A DNA stretch of 11,208 bases, taken from positions 1-11,208 of the forward strand of contig JANPMG010000182.1 of assembly GCA_031422675.1 (NCBI GenBank), in the 5' to 3' direction. The notes below the pieces were generated by a model. That model did no database searches, was not told the origin of the DNA, and saw nothing but the letters and a program-made list of their open reading frames with translations. Below are positions 1 to 6,600 of this stretch, one piece after another. How positions within the stretch are numbered: position 1 is the first letter of the stretch; every line of letters starts with the position of its first letter. Source of the DNA: JAENVU01 sp031422675. Lineage in GTDB: Bacteria > Actinomycetota > Acidimicrobiia > IMCC26256 > JAENVU01. A program made the position numbers and the translations under genes.

Positions 1-33
1 GTGCTGCTGCGCAGCACCTCAGGACGCCAAAAC
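1..33. repeat. Partial copy of a palindromic intergenic repeat, cut by the left window edge
   Basis: Positions 1-7 (GTGCTGC) and 11-17 (GCAGCAC) form a stem around a 3-base loop. The right arm continues to position 33 as CTCAGGACGCCAAAAC. This right arm matches the right arm of the complete palindrome at 396-444, with one C/T difference inside the GCAGCAC(C/T)TCAGGACGC core and a changed pair of bases just outside it. The rest of the left arm would lie before position 1, so I cannot show that this copy is complete. It ends 17 bases before the first gene's start. Like the other copy it sits between genes, which suits a REP-like element or a hairpin at transcript ends. No T-tract follows it. 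Confidence 0.6.
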
Positions 34-50
34 ACGGAAGGGGTGAGCGC

Positions 51-383
51 GTGGTCGTGATCTTGGTGCTCCTGCCGGTTGGGCTGCTCGTGCTCGCGGC
101 GGTCGCGGCGCTGATCTCGGTCCGGCGATCGACGCTCAGGATCACTCCTGCGGGCGTGGAGTTCCGGAACTACCCGCAGCCGATCAAGCAGATTCCGCTC
201 GCCGATGTGGTCCGGTTCGAGGCGCCCGCTCCCGTCGGCAACTTCCCGAGCGCGCGACCCAAAACCGCGGTGCTCGTCCTCGTGGACGGCTCGCGCCTCG
301 CGGTCCGCAGCGTGGCGGAACCCGACGCGGGCTACGGGATCGAGGCGCTCAATGCTCGACTGGACCTGCTCCGGCACCAGTAA
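51..383 (+). CDS. Small membrane-anchored protein with a bacterial PH-like domain
   Basis: The protein has 110 residues. Residues 2-24 form one strongly hydrophobic segment followed by Arg-Arg, so the protein should be anchored by a single helix with its C-terminal part in the cytoplasm. Residues 28-90 alternate strands and turns (TLRITPAGVEFRN, IKQIPLADVVRFEAP, TAVLVLVDGSRLAVRS). This resembles the actinobacterial bPH_6 family, in which a conserved position in the I-P-x-x-x-V-x-R-F strand and the D-G-(S/R)-R-L turn are typical. The function of such proteins is poorly known; some are cell-envelope associated. The GTG at 51 is chosen because GGAAGGGG (36-43) lies about 7 bases upstream and because it gives a complete membrane segment. 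The palindromic repeat flanks the gene on both sides. No partner gene is evident. The family assignment rests on pattern resemblance only. Confidence 0.7.
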   Translation: MVVILVLLPVGLLVLAAVAALISVRRSTLRITPAGVEFRNYPQPIKQIPLADVVRFEAPAPVGNFPSARPKTAVLVLVDGSRLAVRSVAEPDAGYGIEALNARLDLLRHQ

Positions 384-395
384 CCGCACCGCACC

Positions 396-444
396 GTTTT
401 GGCGTCCTGAAGTGCTGCTCCGCAGCACTTCAGGACGCTGAAAC
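396..444. repeat. Complete palindromic intergenic repeat (REP-like hairpin, possible terminator)
   Basis: Positions 402-418 (GCGTCCTGAAGTGCTGC) and 422-438 (GCAGCACTTCAGGACGC) are perfect 17-base inverted repeats around the loop TCC. The pairing extends outward to 396 and 444: GTTT pairs with AAAC, and 400-401 (TG) face 439-440 (TG). That is two mismatches in DNA but two G-U wobbles in RNA, so a transcript would fold into a 23-pair stem with a 3-base loop. It begins 12 bases after the PH-like gene's stop and ends 26 bases before the hydrolase start. A second, partial copy is at 1-33. It could stop transcription or protect a transcript end, but lacks the T-run of a classical intrinsic terminator. 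Confidence 0.8.
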
Positions 445-470
445 CGCCGACGGGGTGGCAGAGTGAGCGT

Positions 471-1418
471 ATGACCTACGCGTTCGATCCCGAGTTGGCC
501 CCATTCGTCGAGATGCTGCCGGCGGGCGACCTCACCGACGTTCATGCCGCCCGCGCCGCGATCGCCGCGATCATCGCCCCGATGAACGCTGACGTCGACG
601 TGGCCGGCCTGCGGATCGAGGACCACACCGTCGCCGGCCCCGACGGTTCGCCGCCGGTCCTCGTGCGCGTGTACTCGCCGGATTCGGCCGCGCCCGCGGC
701 GGGGCGGCCGGCACTCCTCGACATCCACGGCGGCGGGTTCGTCGTCGGTGACATCGAGATGGAGCACGGGTTCGCGGCCGGTACTGCACGTGCGCTCGAC
801 GCGGTGATCGCGGTCGTCGAATACCGGCTCGCGCCGGAGCATCCGTTTCCGGCCGGACTCGAAGATTGCTACGCGGCACTCGTATGGCTGCACGACAATG
901 CCGGCGCGCTCGGCGTCGACCCGGCCCGGATCGGTGTCGGTGGTCAAAGTGCGGGCGGTGGCCTGAGCGCGGCGACTGCGCTCCTCGCCCGTGATCGCAG
1001 CGGACCGTCGCTCTGTTTCCAGTTCCTCGGAATTCCGGAACTCGACCACCGGCTCGAGACCACGAGTATGCGCACCTTCGTGGACACGCCGATGTGGAAT
1101 CGTGCCAACGCGGAACGCAGTTGGAGCTGGTACCTCGGCGGAGATTCGGCCGAGGTTTCGCCGTACGCGTCCCCTTCGATCGCGACGGACCTCGCCGGCC
1201 TCCCACCCGCGTACGTCACGACCATGGAGTTCGACCCCCTGCGCGACGAAGGCATCCTCTACGCGCTCCGACTCATGGAGGCCGGCGTCTCGGTGGAGCT
1301 CCATTCCTTCCCCGGAACGTTCCACGGGTCCGCCGCAGTCCCGACCGCCGCGGTCTCACGCCGGGCGACCAAAGAGCAGACGGTCGCGCTCGCACGCGGC
1401 CTGGGTGTGGAGCTCTAG
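471..1418 (+). CDS. Alpha/beta hydrolase, hormone-sensitive-lipase (HSL) family esterase
   Basis: This is a 315-residue carboxylic ester hydrolase, predicted cytoplasmic because no signal peptide is visible. The HSL oxyanion-hole motif HGGGF is at residues 86-90. The nucleophile elbow GQSAG at 158-162 places catalytic Ser160. The third motif, D-P-L-R-D-E-G, starts at Asp255, the presumed catalytic acid, and His285 in FPGTFHG completes the triad. The lid and cap lie in the N-terminal 50 residues. The length is normal for the family (about 300-320). Family members hydrolyse short to medium acyl esters; the natural substrate cannot be read from the sequence. The ATG at 471 is preceded by a GGGGTGG stretch (452-458), a weak ribosome-binding site. 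The gene converges on the SnoaL-like gene and the two stop codons interlock in one CTAG. The palindromic repeat lies just upstream, so promoter elements would have to sit in or beyond it. Confidence 0.92.
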   Translation: MTYAFDPELAPFVEMLPAGDLTDVHAARAAIAAIIAPMNADVDVAGLRIEDHTVAGPDGSPPVLVRVYSPDSAAPAAGRPALLDIHGGGFVVGDIEMEHGFAAGTARALDAVIAVVEYRLAPEHPFPAGLEDCYAALVWLHDNAGALGVDPARIGVGGQSAGGGLSAATALLARDRSGPSLCFQFLGIPELDHRLETTSMRTFVDTPMWNRANAERSWSWYLGGDSAEVSPYASPSIATDLAGLPPAYVTTMEFDPLRDEGILYALRLMEAGVSVELHSFPGTFHGSAAVPTAAVSRRATKEQTVALARGLGVEL

Positions 1419-1876
1419 GAACCGGTCGGGGCGTCACCGGCGAAGGCCAAGATCTCCCCGCGCCCGATCTGGGTGAGCATGCTCGCACTGTCGAGGTAGA
1501 CCCGCTCGTTCACGATGCGGTCGCCTTCGAAGAAGAACACCGCGATCACCGGCACGCGAAACGTCTTCCCGGTCGGCTCCAGGCCGTAGAACTCGCCGAG
1601 ATTGGTACCGAGCAGATCGAACTCGGAGATCACCGCGTCGTCGGCCACGTGGTGACGCACGTTCTCATGCCGTTGGTCGGGAAATGCGGTGCGTTGGTGG
1701 CGGTGATACGCGAGGACTTCTTCGTCGCCGTCGTAGACCTGACCGGTCGGCATGATCTCGTAGTGCGGATGACCGTTGAAGGTGGCCAGCGTACGGTCGA
1801 ACTCCTGATCGATCTCGGAGCGAAAGTGCTCGTCGATCACGTCGAGCCGGCGTTGGCGGAGATCGTCGCTGATCAC
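1415..1876 (-). CDS. SnoaL-like ester cyclase / NTF2-fold protein
   Basis: This 153-residue protein has the pattern of the SnoaL-like polyketide cyclase/ester cyclase group. An N-terminal helix is followed by HYEIMPTGQVYDG (38-50), then A-F-P-D-Q-R-H (64-70), GTNLGEFYGLEPTGKTF (90-106), a V-F-F-F-E-G-D-R-I strand (113-121) and a C-terminal V-Y-L-D-S...L-T-Q-I-G (126-138). These folds form an alpha+beta cone around a hydrophobic pocket. Some family members are aldol-type cyclases, but many have no known reaction, so a small-molecule-binding or catalytic role is all I infer. It starts with GTG at 1876, and the GTGA overlaps the stop of the upstream monooxygenase, which indicates translational coupling. 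A GGAG lies about 13 bases upstream inside the preceding gene. Its TAG stop shares CTAG with the convergent hydrolase. Confidence 0.85.
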   Translation of the reverse strand: MISDDLRQRRLDVIDEHFRSEIDQEFDRTLATFNGHPHYEIMPTGQVYDGDEEVLAYHRHQRTAFPDQRHENVRHHVADDAVISEFDLLGTNLGEFYGLEPTGKTFRVPVIAVFFFEGDRIVNERVYLDSASMLTQIGRGEILAFAGDAPTGS

Positions 1877-2889
1877 GTCGACGAACCTATCTCCATCGGG
1901 AGCAGGTTCGAGACGTCGGCGACGAGGTCGAGCGACTCCAAACGCGCGACCTTGGTCCGCGGCGCGTGGGCGATCATCAGCTCGTCGGCGTCGGCGTGCG
2001 CGGCGAACTCGTCGAGATATTCCTTCACCGCACGGGGCGTTCCGACGGCGCAGTACCGCATCATCGCCGCAATCTGTTGCCCTTGGGGTGAGGCCAGGAT
2101 CTCGTCGGCCTGGTCGTCGGAAAGGCGCTGACCACGCGCCACGAACCGAGCAACTCGCGCTCGACGCACCGCGACGAGCTCCTCCTGAGCTTCGTCATCG
2201 CTCCTTGCCGCGATGACGTTGACCCCCGCGATCACGTACGGCTCGGCTAGCTGGGCCGAGGGTCGGAACTCACTTCGGTAGTCGGCCACGGCCGCTTGCA
2301 AGTCTTGGGGCGCGAAGTGCGATGCAAACGCGTACGGAAGCCCCAGTAGTGCGGCCAGCTGCGCGCCGAAGCGTGACGAACCGAGTATGTACAACGGAAC
2401 GTCGGTCCCCTTGCCGGGGATCGCCTCCACCCCGTCGATCAGCGTGCTGGTACTGAGATACCCCTGCAACTCCAGGACGTCCTGCGGGAACTGTTCCGCG
2501 GCGCGCGGATCTCGCCGCAGTGCGCGGACGGTGCCCTGATCGCTGCCCGGCGCGCGTCCGAGCCCGAGGTCGATACGTCCGGGGTGCAAACTCGCGAGCG
2601 TCCCGAACTGTTCGGCGATCACCAGCGGCGAGTGATTCGGCAGCATGATTCCGCCCGCGCCCAGCCGAATCGTGCTCGTGTGCGCGGCCACATGGGCGAT
2701 GAGCACACTGGTGGCCGAGGACGCAATCGCCGCCATGTTGTGATGCTCCGCGTACCAAACCCGCCGATAGCCGCGCGCTTCGGCGCGTTGCGCGAACTCG
2801 ACGCACCCGGTCAACGCGTCCCGGGCCGTGCCCTCACGCTCGATGATCGCGAGGTCGAGAATCGAGATCGCGAGGGTGCGGGCGGCCAT
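1873..2889 (-). CDS. LLM-class flavin-dependent oxidoreductase, MsnO8-like
   Basis: This 338-residue protein belongs to the bacterial luciferase-like monooxygenase superfamily, TIM-barrel enzymes that use reduced flavin (FMN or F420, supplied by another protein) to oxidise an organic substrate. The signatures match the MsnO8 subgroup: SILDL near the start (9-13), W-Y-A-E-H-H-N (45-51), G-G-I-M-L-P-N-H-S-P-L (79-89), HPGRIDLGLGRAPG (102-115) and L-Y-I-L-G-S-S (166-172). The frame is open upstream to an ATG at 2961, but I chose the ATG at 2889. The family begins almost directly at the first strand, and the 24 extra residues (Arg-rich, charged) have no counterpart in it and would overlap the vapB operator region. 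It is the first gene of a two-gene unit with the SnoaL-like cyclase, overlapping by 4 bases. The substrate is unknown. Confidence 0.9.
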   Translation of the reverse strand: MAARTLAISILDLAIIEREGTARDALTGCVEFAQRAEARGYRRVWYAEHHNMAAIASSATSVLIAHVAAHTSTIRLGAGGIMLPNHSPLVIAEQFGTLASLHPGRIDLGLGRAPGSDQGTVRALRRDPRAAEQFPQDVLELQGYLSTSTLIDGVEAIPGKGTDVPLYILGSSRFGAQLAALLGLPYAFASHFAPQDLQAAVADYRSEFRPSAQLAEPYVIAGVNVIAARSDDEAQEELVAVRRARVARFVARGQRLSDDQADEILASPQGQQIAAMMRYCAVGTPRAVKEYLDEFAAHADADELMIAHAPRTKVARLESLDLVADVSNLLPMEIGSST

Positions 2890-2946
2890 GGCTCGATGAT
2901 TGTGCCACCCACGAATCGAGTTCCTCCGGGTCAGTCCTCGGAGTGT

Positions 2947-2975
2947 CATGCGTTCACGCATGTTACGATGCGCAT
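2947..2975 (+). promoter_or_regulatory. Probable vapBC promoter and operator with a leaderless start
   Basis: A perfect inverted repeat CATGCG-TTCA-CGCATG lies at 2947-2962 and an 8-base palindrome ATGCGCAT at 2968-2975, so the ATGCG half-site recurs four times in 29 bases. Between them, TACGAT at 2964-2969 fits the actinobacterial -10 pattern TANNNT. It ends 6 bases before the vapB ATG at 2976, which is where transcription would start. No Shine-Dalgarno sequence precedes that ATG. Together this suggests a leaderless transcript with an operator over the -10, as expected for an autoregulated RHH antitoxin. No convincing -35 box was found. The binding protein and start site are inference. Confidence 0.45.
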
Positions 2976-3221
2976 ATGCCGAAGACAGTGCAGATCCGCG
3001 ACATCGACGACGACGTGTACGCCGCGCTCGCCCGCCGGGCCGCGGAGTCTGGCGTGACCGTGCCCGAACTGCTCCGGAGGGAAGCGGCCCGCCTCGCCAA
3101 ACAACCCACCATGGAAGAGTGGCTCGCTCGCACCCACCGCCGCCCCTCGGACATCACCACCTCGGAAGTCCTCGCGGCCCTCGACGACCTCCGCGGTGAA
3201 CGACCCGATGCTGGTCATTGA
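2976..3221 (+). CDS. vapB: VapB-type ribbon-helix-helix antitoxin
   Basis: This 81-residue protein should neutralise the VapC toxin encoded next to it and repress the pair's own promoter. Residues 3-10 (KTVQIRDI) form the DNA-contacting beta ribbon. Residues 11-24 (DDDVYAALARRAAE) and 28-43 form the two helices of an Arc/FitA-like ribbon-helix-helix domain. The tail, from about 44 on (P-T-M-E-E-W-L-A-R), resembles the toxin-wrapping region of mycobacterial VapBs. The frame is open 33 bases further upstream, but the ATG at 2976 starts exactly at the conserved M-P-K-T-V-Q-I-R and sits where a leaderless transcript would begin. The gene overlaps vapC by 14 bases (26 if vapC starts at GTG 3196), the usual coupling in this family. 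It diverges from the monooxygenase gene. Confidence 0.88.
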   Translation: MPKTVQIRDIDDDVYAALARRAAESGVTVPELLRREAARLAKQPTMEEWLARTHRRPSDITTSEVLAALDDLRGERPDAGH

Positions 3222-3603
3222 CGCGAGTGTGCTCTTCGAGGCAGTCGCCGATACCCCGAAAGCCGCGGCCATCGGAGTTCGGCTCCTCGAGGATTCGGAT
3301 GTTCACGCTCCCCACCTCGTCGACGCGGAAGTCCTCTCGGTCGTCCAACGTCACCACCGCGTGGGCCGCCTCGACGCCACGGCCGCGACCCAAGCCGTCA
3401 GCGATCTGCGCGACTGGCCCGGCCGGCGGTGGGCGCACCGAGACCTCCTGAGCCGCGCGTGGGAGTTGAGGAACAACGTCACCGGGTACGACGCGCTCTA
3501 CGTTGCCTTGGCCGAATCGCTCGATGCGACTTTGTTCACGCTCGACCACCGACTCGCCAACGCTCCCGGCCTCCGCTGCTCGGTCGAGGTCCTTCCCGAC
3601 TGA
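3208..3603 (+). CDS. vapC: VapC-type PIN-domain ribonuclease toxin
   Basis: With the ATG at 3208 this is a 131-residue PIN-domain protein; toxins of the family cut specific RNAs (tRNA or rRNA) with Mg2+ or Mn2+. The four conserved acidic positions are visible: Asp5 in V-I-D-A-S-V-L, Glu41 in L-V-D-A-E-V-L, Asp95 in T-G-Y-D-A-L-Y-V-A-L-A-E and Asp113 in F-T-L-D-H-R-L. The active site therefore looks intact. The length is normal (about 125-140). The ATG is preferred over the in-frame GTG at 3196 because GGTGA (3195-3199) lies 8 bases before it and because family members begin directly at the first strand; GTG 3196 would add four residues and has no ribosome-binding site. The gene overlaps vapB, so the toxin is probably translated only after its antitoxin. 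The RNA target cannot be inferred. Confidence 0.88.
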   Translation: MLVIDASVLFEAVADTPKAAAIGVRLLEDSDVHAPHLVDAEVLSVVQRHHRVGRLDATAATQAVSDLRDWPGRRWAHRDLLSRAWELRNNVTGYDALYVALAESLDATLFTLDHRLANAPGLRCSVEVLPD

Positions 3604-3614
3604 GCCCGCAACAG

Positions 3615-3651
3615 GGTTTCGTCGGCGCCAGTACGATCCGGCGTCGAAACC
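3615..3651 (+). promoter_or_regulatory. Inverted repeat around a possible -10 box upstream of the giant cyclase gene
   Basis: GGTTTCG (3615-3621) and CGAAACC (3645-3651) are perfect 7-base inverted repeats. TACGAT (3632-3637), the same -10-like hexamer as before vapB, lies almost exactly at their centre. A start near 3644 would give a leader of about 30 bases containing CGGAG (3662-3666), which is 9 bases before the GTG start at 3676 and is a good ribosome-binding site. No clear -35 is seen. The repeat could instead be a weak hairpin after vapC, though no T-run follows. Confidence 0.3.
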
Positions 3652-3675
3652 GCCGGGGAAACGGAGTCACGGGCA

Positions 3676-6600
3676 GTGGAATGCGCGCAGTGCGGCGAGG
3701 TGAATCGGGAGGGCGCCCGGTTCTGTAGCGGGTGCGGCACCGCGCAGGCCCGCCACTGCACCAGCTGCCAGGCTGAACTCCGCGCCGCCGCCAAGTTCTG
3801 CGACGAGTGCGGCACGCCCGCCGGGAACGCACCCGGCGTACCCGTAGCGTCGACCGCACCGGCGGCCACCGCCACCCGCAAGATCGTCACCGCACTTTTC
3901 GCCGACCTCGTCGGTTCCACATCGTTCGGTGAGCGGACGGATCCCGAGGTGGCCCGGGTCGTGATGGCCCGCTATCACGCCCTCCTCCAGGACGCGATCG
4001 ACGCGCACGGCGGCACCGTCGCCAAGTTCATGGGCGATGGCATGATGGCCACCTTCGGGATTCCCGAGATCGCCGAGGACGATGCGCTTCGGGCCGTGCG
4101 CGCCGGCGTGGACATTCAGCGCCGATTCACGGACTTCGCGGCCGAGGTCGCCGCGCAGCATCGCGAGACCTTGGGTCTGCGAGTTGGCGTGAACACCGGT
4201 GAGGTTGTCATCGCGAGCGGCGACGCCGACCTGGTGGGCGACGCACTCAACGTCGCAGCTCGCATCGAGCACGCGTGTCAACCGGGGAACGTAACCGTCG
4301 GAGAAGAGACCTGGCGCCTCACGCGCGGCGAGTTCGGCTACGAGTCGCTCGGCGATGTCACCGTCGCCGGTCGAGCCCAGGCCGTCGCGATCTTCGAGGT
4401 CATCGCGGGTGGCGCAGCCGAGGTCGAGACCGCCGCGCCGTTCGTTGGGCGCGCACCCGAGATGGCATCACTCCGCCGGGCGTTCGATGCGGCCGTCGCT
4501 GCCCATGCGGCGCGGCTCGTCACCGTGCTCGGCTCCCCCGGGGTGGGCAAGACCCGCCTCTCTCGTGAGCTGTGTGCCGCGGTCGCGGCCGACGAGAACG
4601 CCATCACCATCGAGCTGCGCTGCGACCGCGCCGGTGACGCCACCTTCGCACCCATCGCGCAACTGATTCGCGATGCCACCGATCTCGGTGACGACCCTGA
4701 CCCCGCCTCCACTCGCGAGCGGCTCGGCACCCTGCTCGCCGATGACGAGCCCGACCGGGAACGACTCGTCGACGTCTTCGCCGGTCTGGTCGGTGCGGCG
4801 CCGTCCCGTTCGGTCGAGGAAACATTCTGGGGAGTACGGCGTCTCGTGAGCGCGAGCGCCCGCGACCGGCCGATGGTCGTCGTGATCGACGACATCCAGT
4901 GGGCCGAGCCGCTTTTCCTCGACCTCCTCGAGCACCTCGCCGAGTGGGTGCAGGACGTTCCGCTCCTCTTGCTCTGTCTCGCCCGGCCCGAACTCCGAGA
5001 CGTGCGGCCTTCACTGGCTGAACGTAACCGCCGCGTCGAGGATGTGATCGCGCTCGACGGGCTCGATTCCGCGGCGACCGAGGCACTCGCGGCCGGCCTG
5101 CTCGGCACCGACCACCTCCCGGCGGGGCTCGTCGAGCGGCTCCCCACGTCCACCGACGGCAATCCGTTGTTCGTGCGCGAGCTCGTGCGCATGCTCGTGG
5201 ATGACGAAGTGATCCACCGCGTCGACGGTGTGTGGGAACTCGCGATCGATGCCGACGCGGTCGAGGTGCCACCGACGATCCAGTCGTTGCTCGCGGCGCG
5301 TGTGGAGCGGCTCCCGAACGACGAACGAATCGTCCTCGAGCTCGCGTCGGTGATCGGTGCGGAGTTCAACCTCGGCGCGCTTCGTGAGCTCGCCGACGCG
5401 CGCGCGCCGCTCGTGTCGCTGTTGGAAGCGATGCGGCGGAAGGAACTCGTCGAACCGACCGGCGCGTACTGGGGCGACGAGCCCGTGCACCGGTTTCACC
5501 ACGTCCTCATTCGTGACGCGGCCTACCGCCGCCTCCTCAAGACCACTCGCGCCGATCTCCACGAGAAGGTTGCGGTCTGGACGGACGCCGCCGCGTCCGG
5601 CCTCATCGGCGAGCACGAAGCCGTCATTGCGTTCCACTACGAGCAGGCCTACCGCTACCGCTCGGAGCTCGACCGCGTCGACGACCACGTCACCGGGCTC
5701 GGCCGCCGCGCCGCCGAGCTGTTGTCCGGCGCATCCGACCGCGCGCTCGGCCAAGACGACCTCGCGGCGGCGGGTACGTTGGCGCGCCGCGCGCTGGCCC
5801 TGCTCCCCTCGACCGACGCGAGCGCACGCGCCGAGCTCCTCACCACCGCATGCGAGTGCACGCTGTCGTCCGGCGATGTTGCCGGCGCTCGTCCGGTGAT
5901 TGAGCAACTGCGCACCGAAGCTGGCGACGATCCAACGCTGGGCGCGTGGGCATCGTGCTTCGAGGCGCAACTCGTCGGCCTCACCGACCCCGACGGTCTC
6001 GTCGGCGCGGAAGCGATTGCGACCGGCGCGGCGAAGGTGATGGAAGAGCTCGGCGACGGTGCGGGCGAAGCCAAAGCCCACCAGGTCCGTGCCGGGCTGC
6101 TCGCTCGCCTCGGGCGCGTCGGCGACGCGGAGCTGGAACTGGACCTCGCCCTTGGCGCCGCCCGCCGGGTGGACGACCGGCGTCGCGTCACTGCGGTCCT
6201 CGGCGCCGCGCCGCTCGCCGCGCTCTGGGGCCCGAGCCCGGTCGCCCGCGCCGGCGGCCGCTGTCTCGACGTCGTACGGCTGCTGCGCATCACCACCGCG
6301 TCGCCCTCGGTCGAAGCGACCTCCATGCGGTGCCAGGCGGTGCTGGAAGCGTTGCGGGGCCGGTTCGATGTTGCCCGCTCGATGCTCGACGCGTCGCGCA
6401 CCACCCTGGAGGAGCTGGGTCTCCGCCACGGGCTCTTGGAAACCTCGTACCTCACCGGCGTGGTGGAACTCGTCGCCGGTGATCCCGCTGCGGCTATCGC
6501 ACCGCTGCGCGAGGCGTACGAGGGCCTGATCGAGATGGGTGTCGGCATCGACGCCGGGCGCGCCGCGGCGCTGCTCGCGCATGCGCTCGTCGCCGAAGGC

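Noticed and set aside
1..444. Small mobile element with the two palindromes as its inverted ends
   Set aside because: Each palindrome is a self-contained hairpin, the gene between them is a membrane PH-like protein and not a transposase, and no target-site duplication is visible.
1094..2131. A 345-codon plus-strand open frame opposite the ester cyclase and monooxygenase
   Set aside because: It starts inside the hydrolase in another frame and covers two minus-strand genes with strong family motifs. Its own translation shows no domain.
2890..2961. Longer N-terminus for the monooxygenase starting at 2961
   Set aside because: The extra 24 residues are not typical of the family, and the start would lie inside the inverted repeat next to vapB. 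The ATG at 2889 matches the family start.
3196..3207. GTG 3196 as the vapC start
   Set aside because: It has no purine-rich ribosome-binding site, whereas ATG 3208 has GGTGA at proper spacing and begins at the conserved first strand. It remains possible.
2976..4419. Pycsar- or CBASS-like defence locus (nucleotide cyclase with an adjacent toxin)
   Set aside because: The cyclase has the ATP-selecting Lys/Asp pair and sits in a signalling-type fusion. The neighbouring toxin is an ordinary VapC with its own antitoxin, and no cyclic-nucleotide-binding effector is present.
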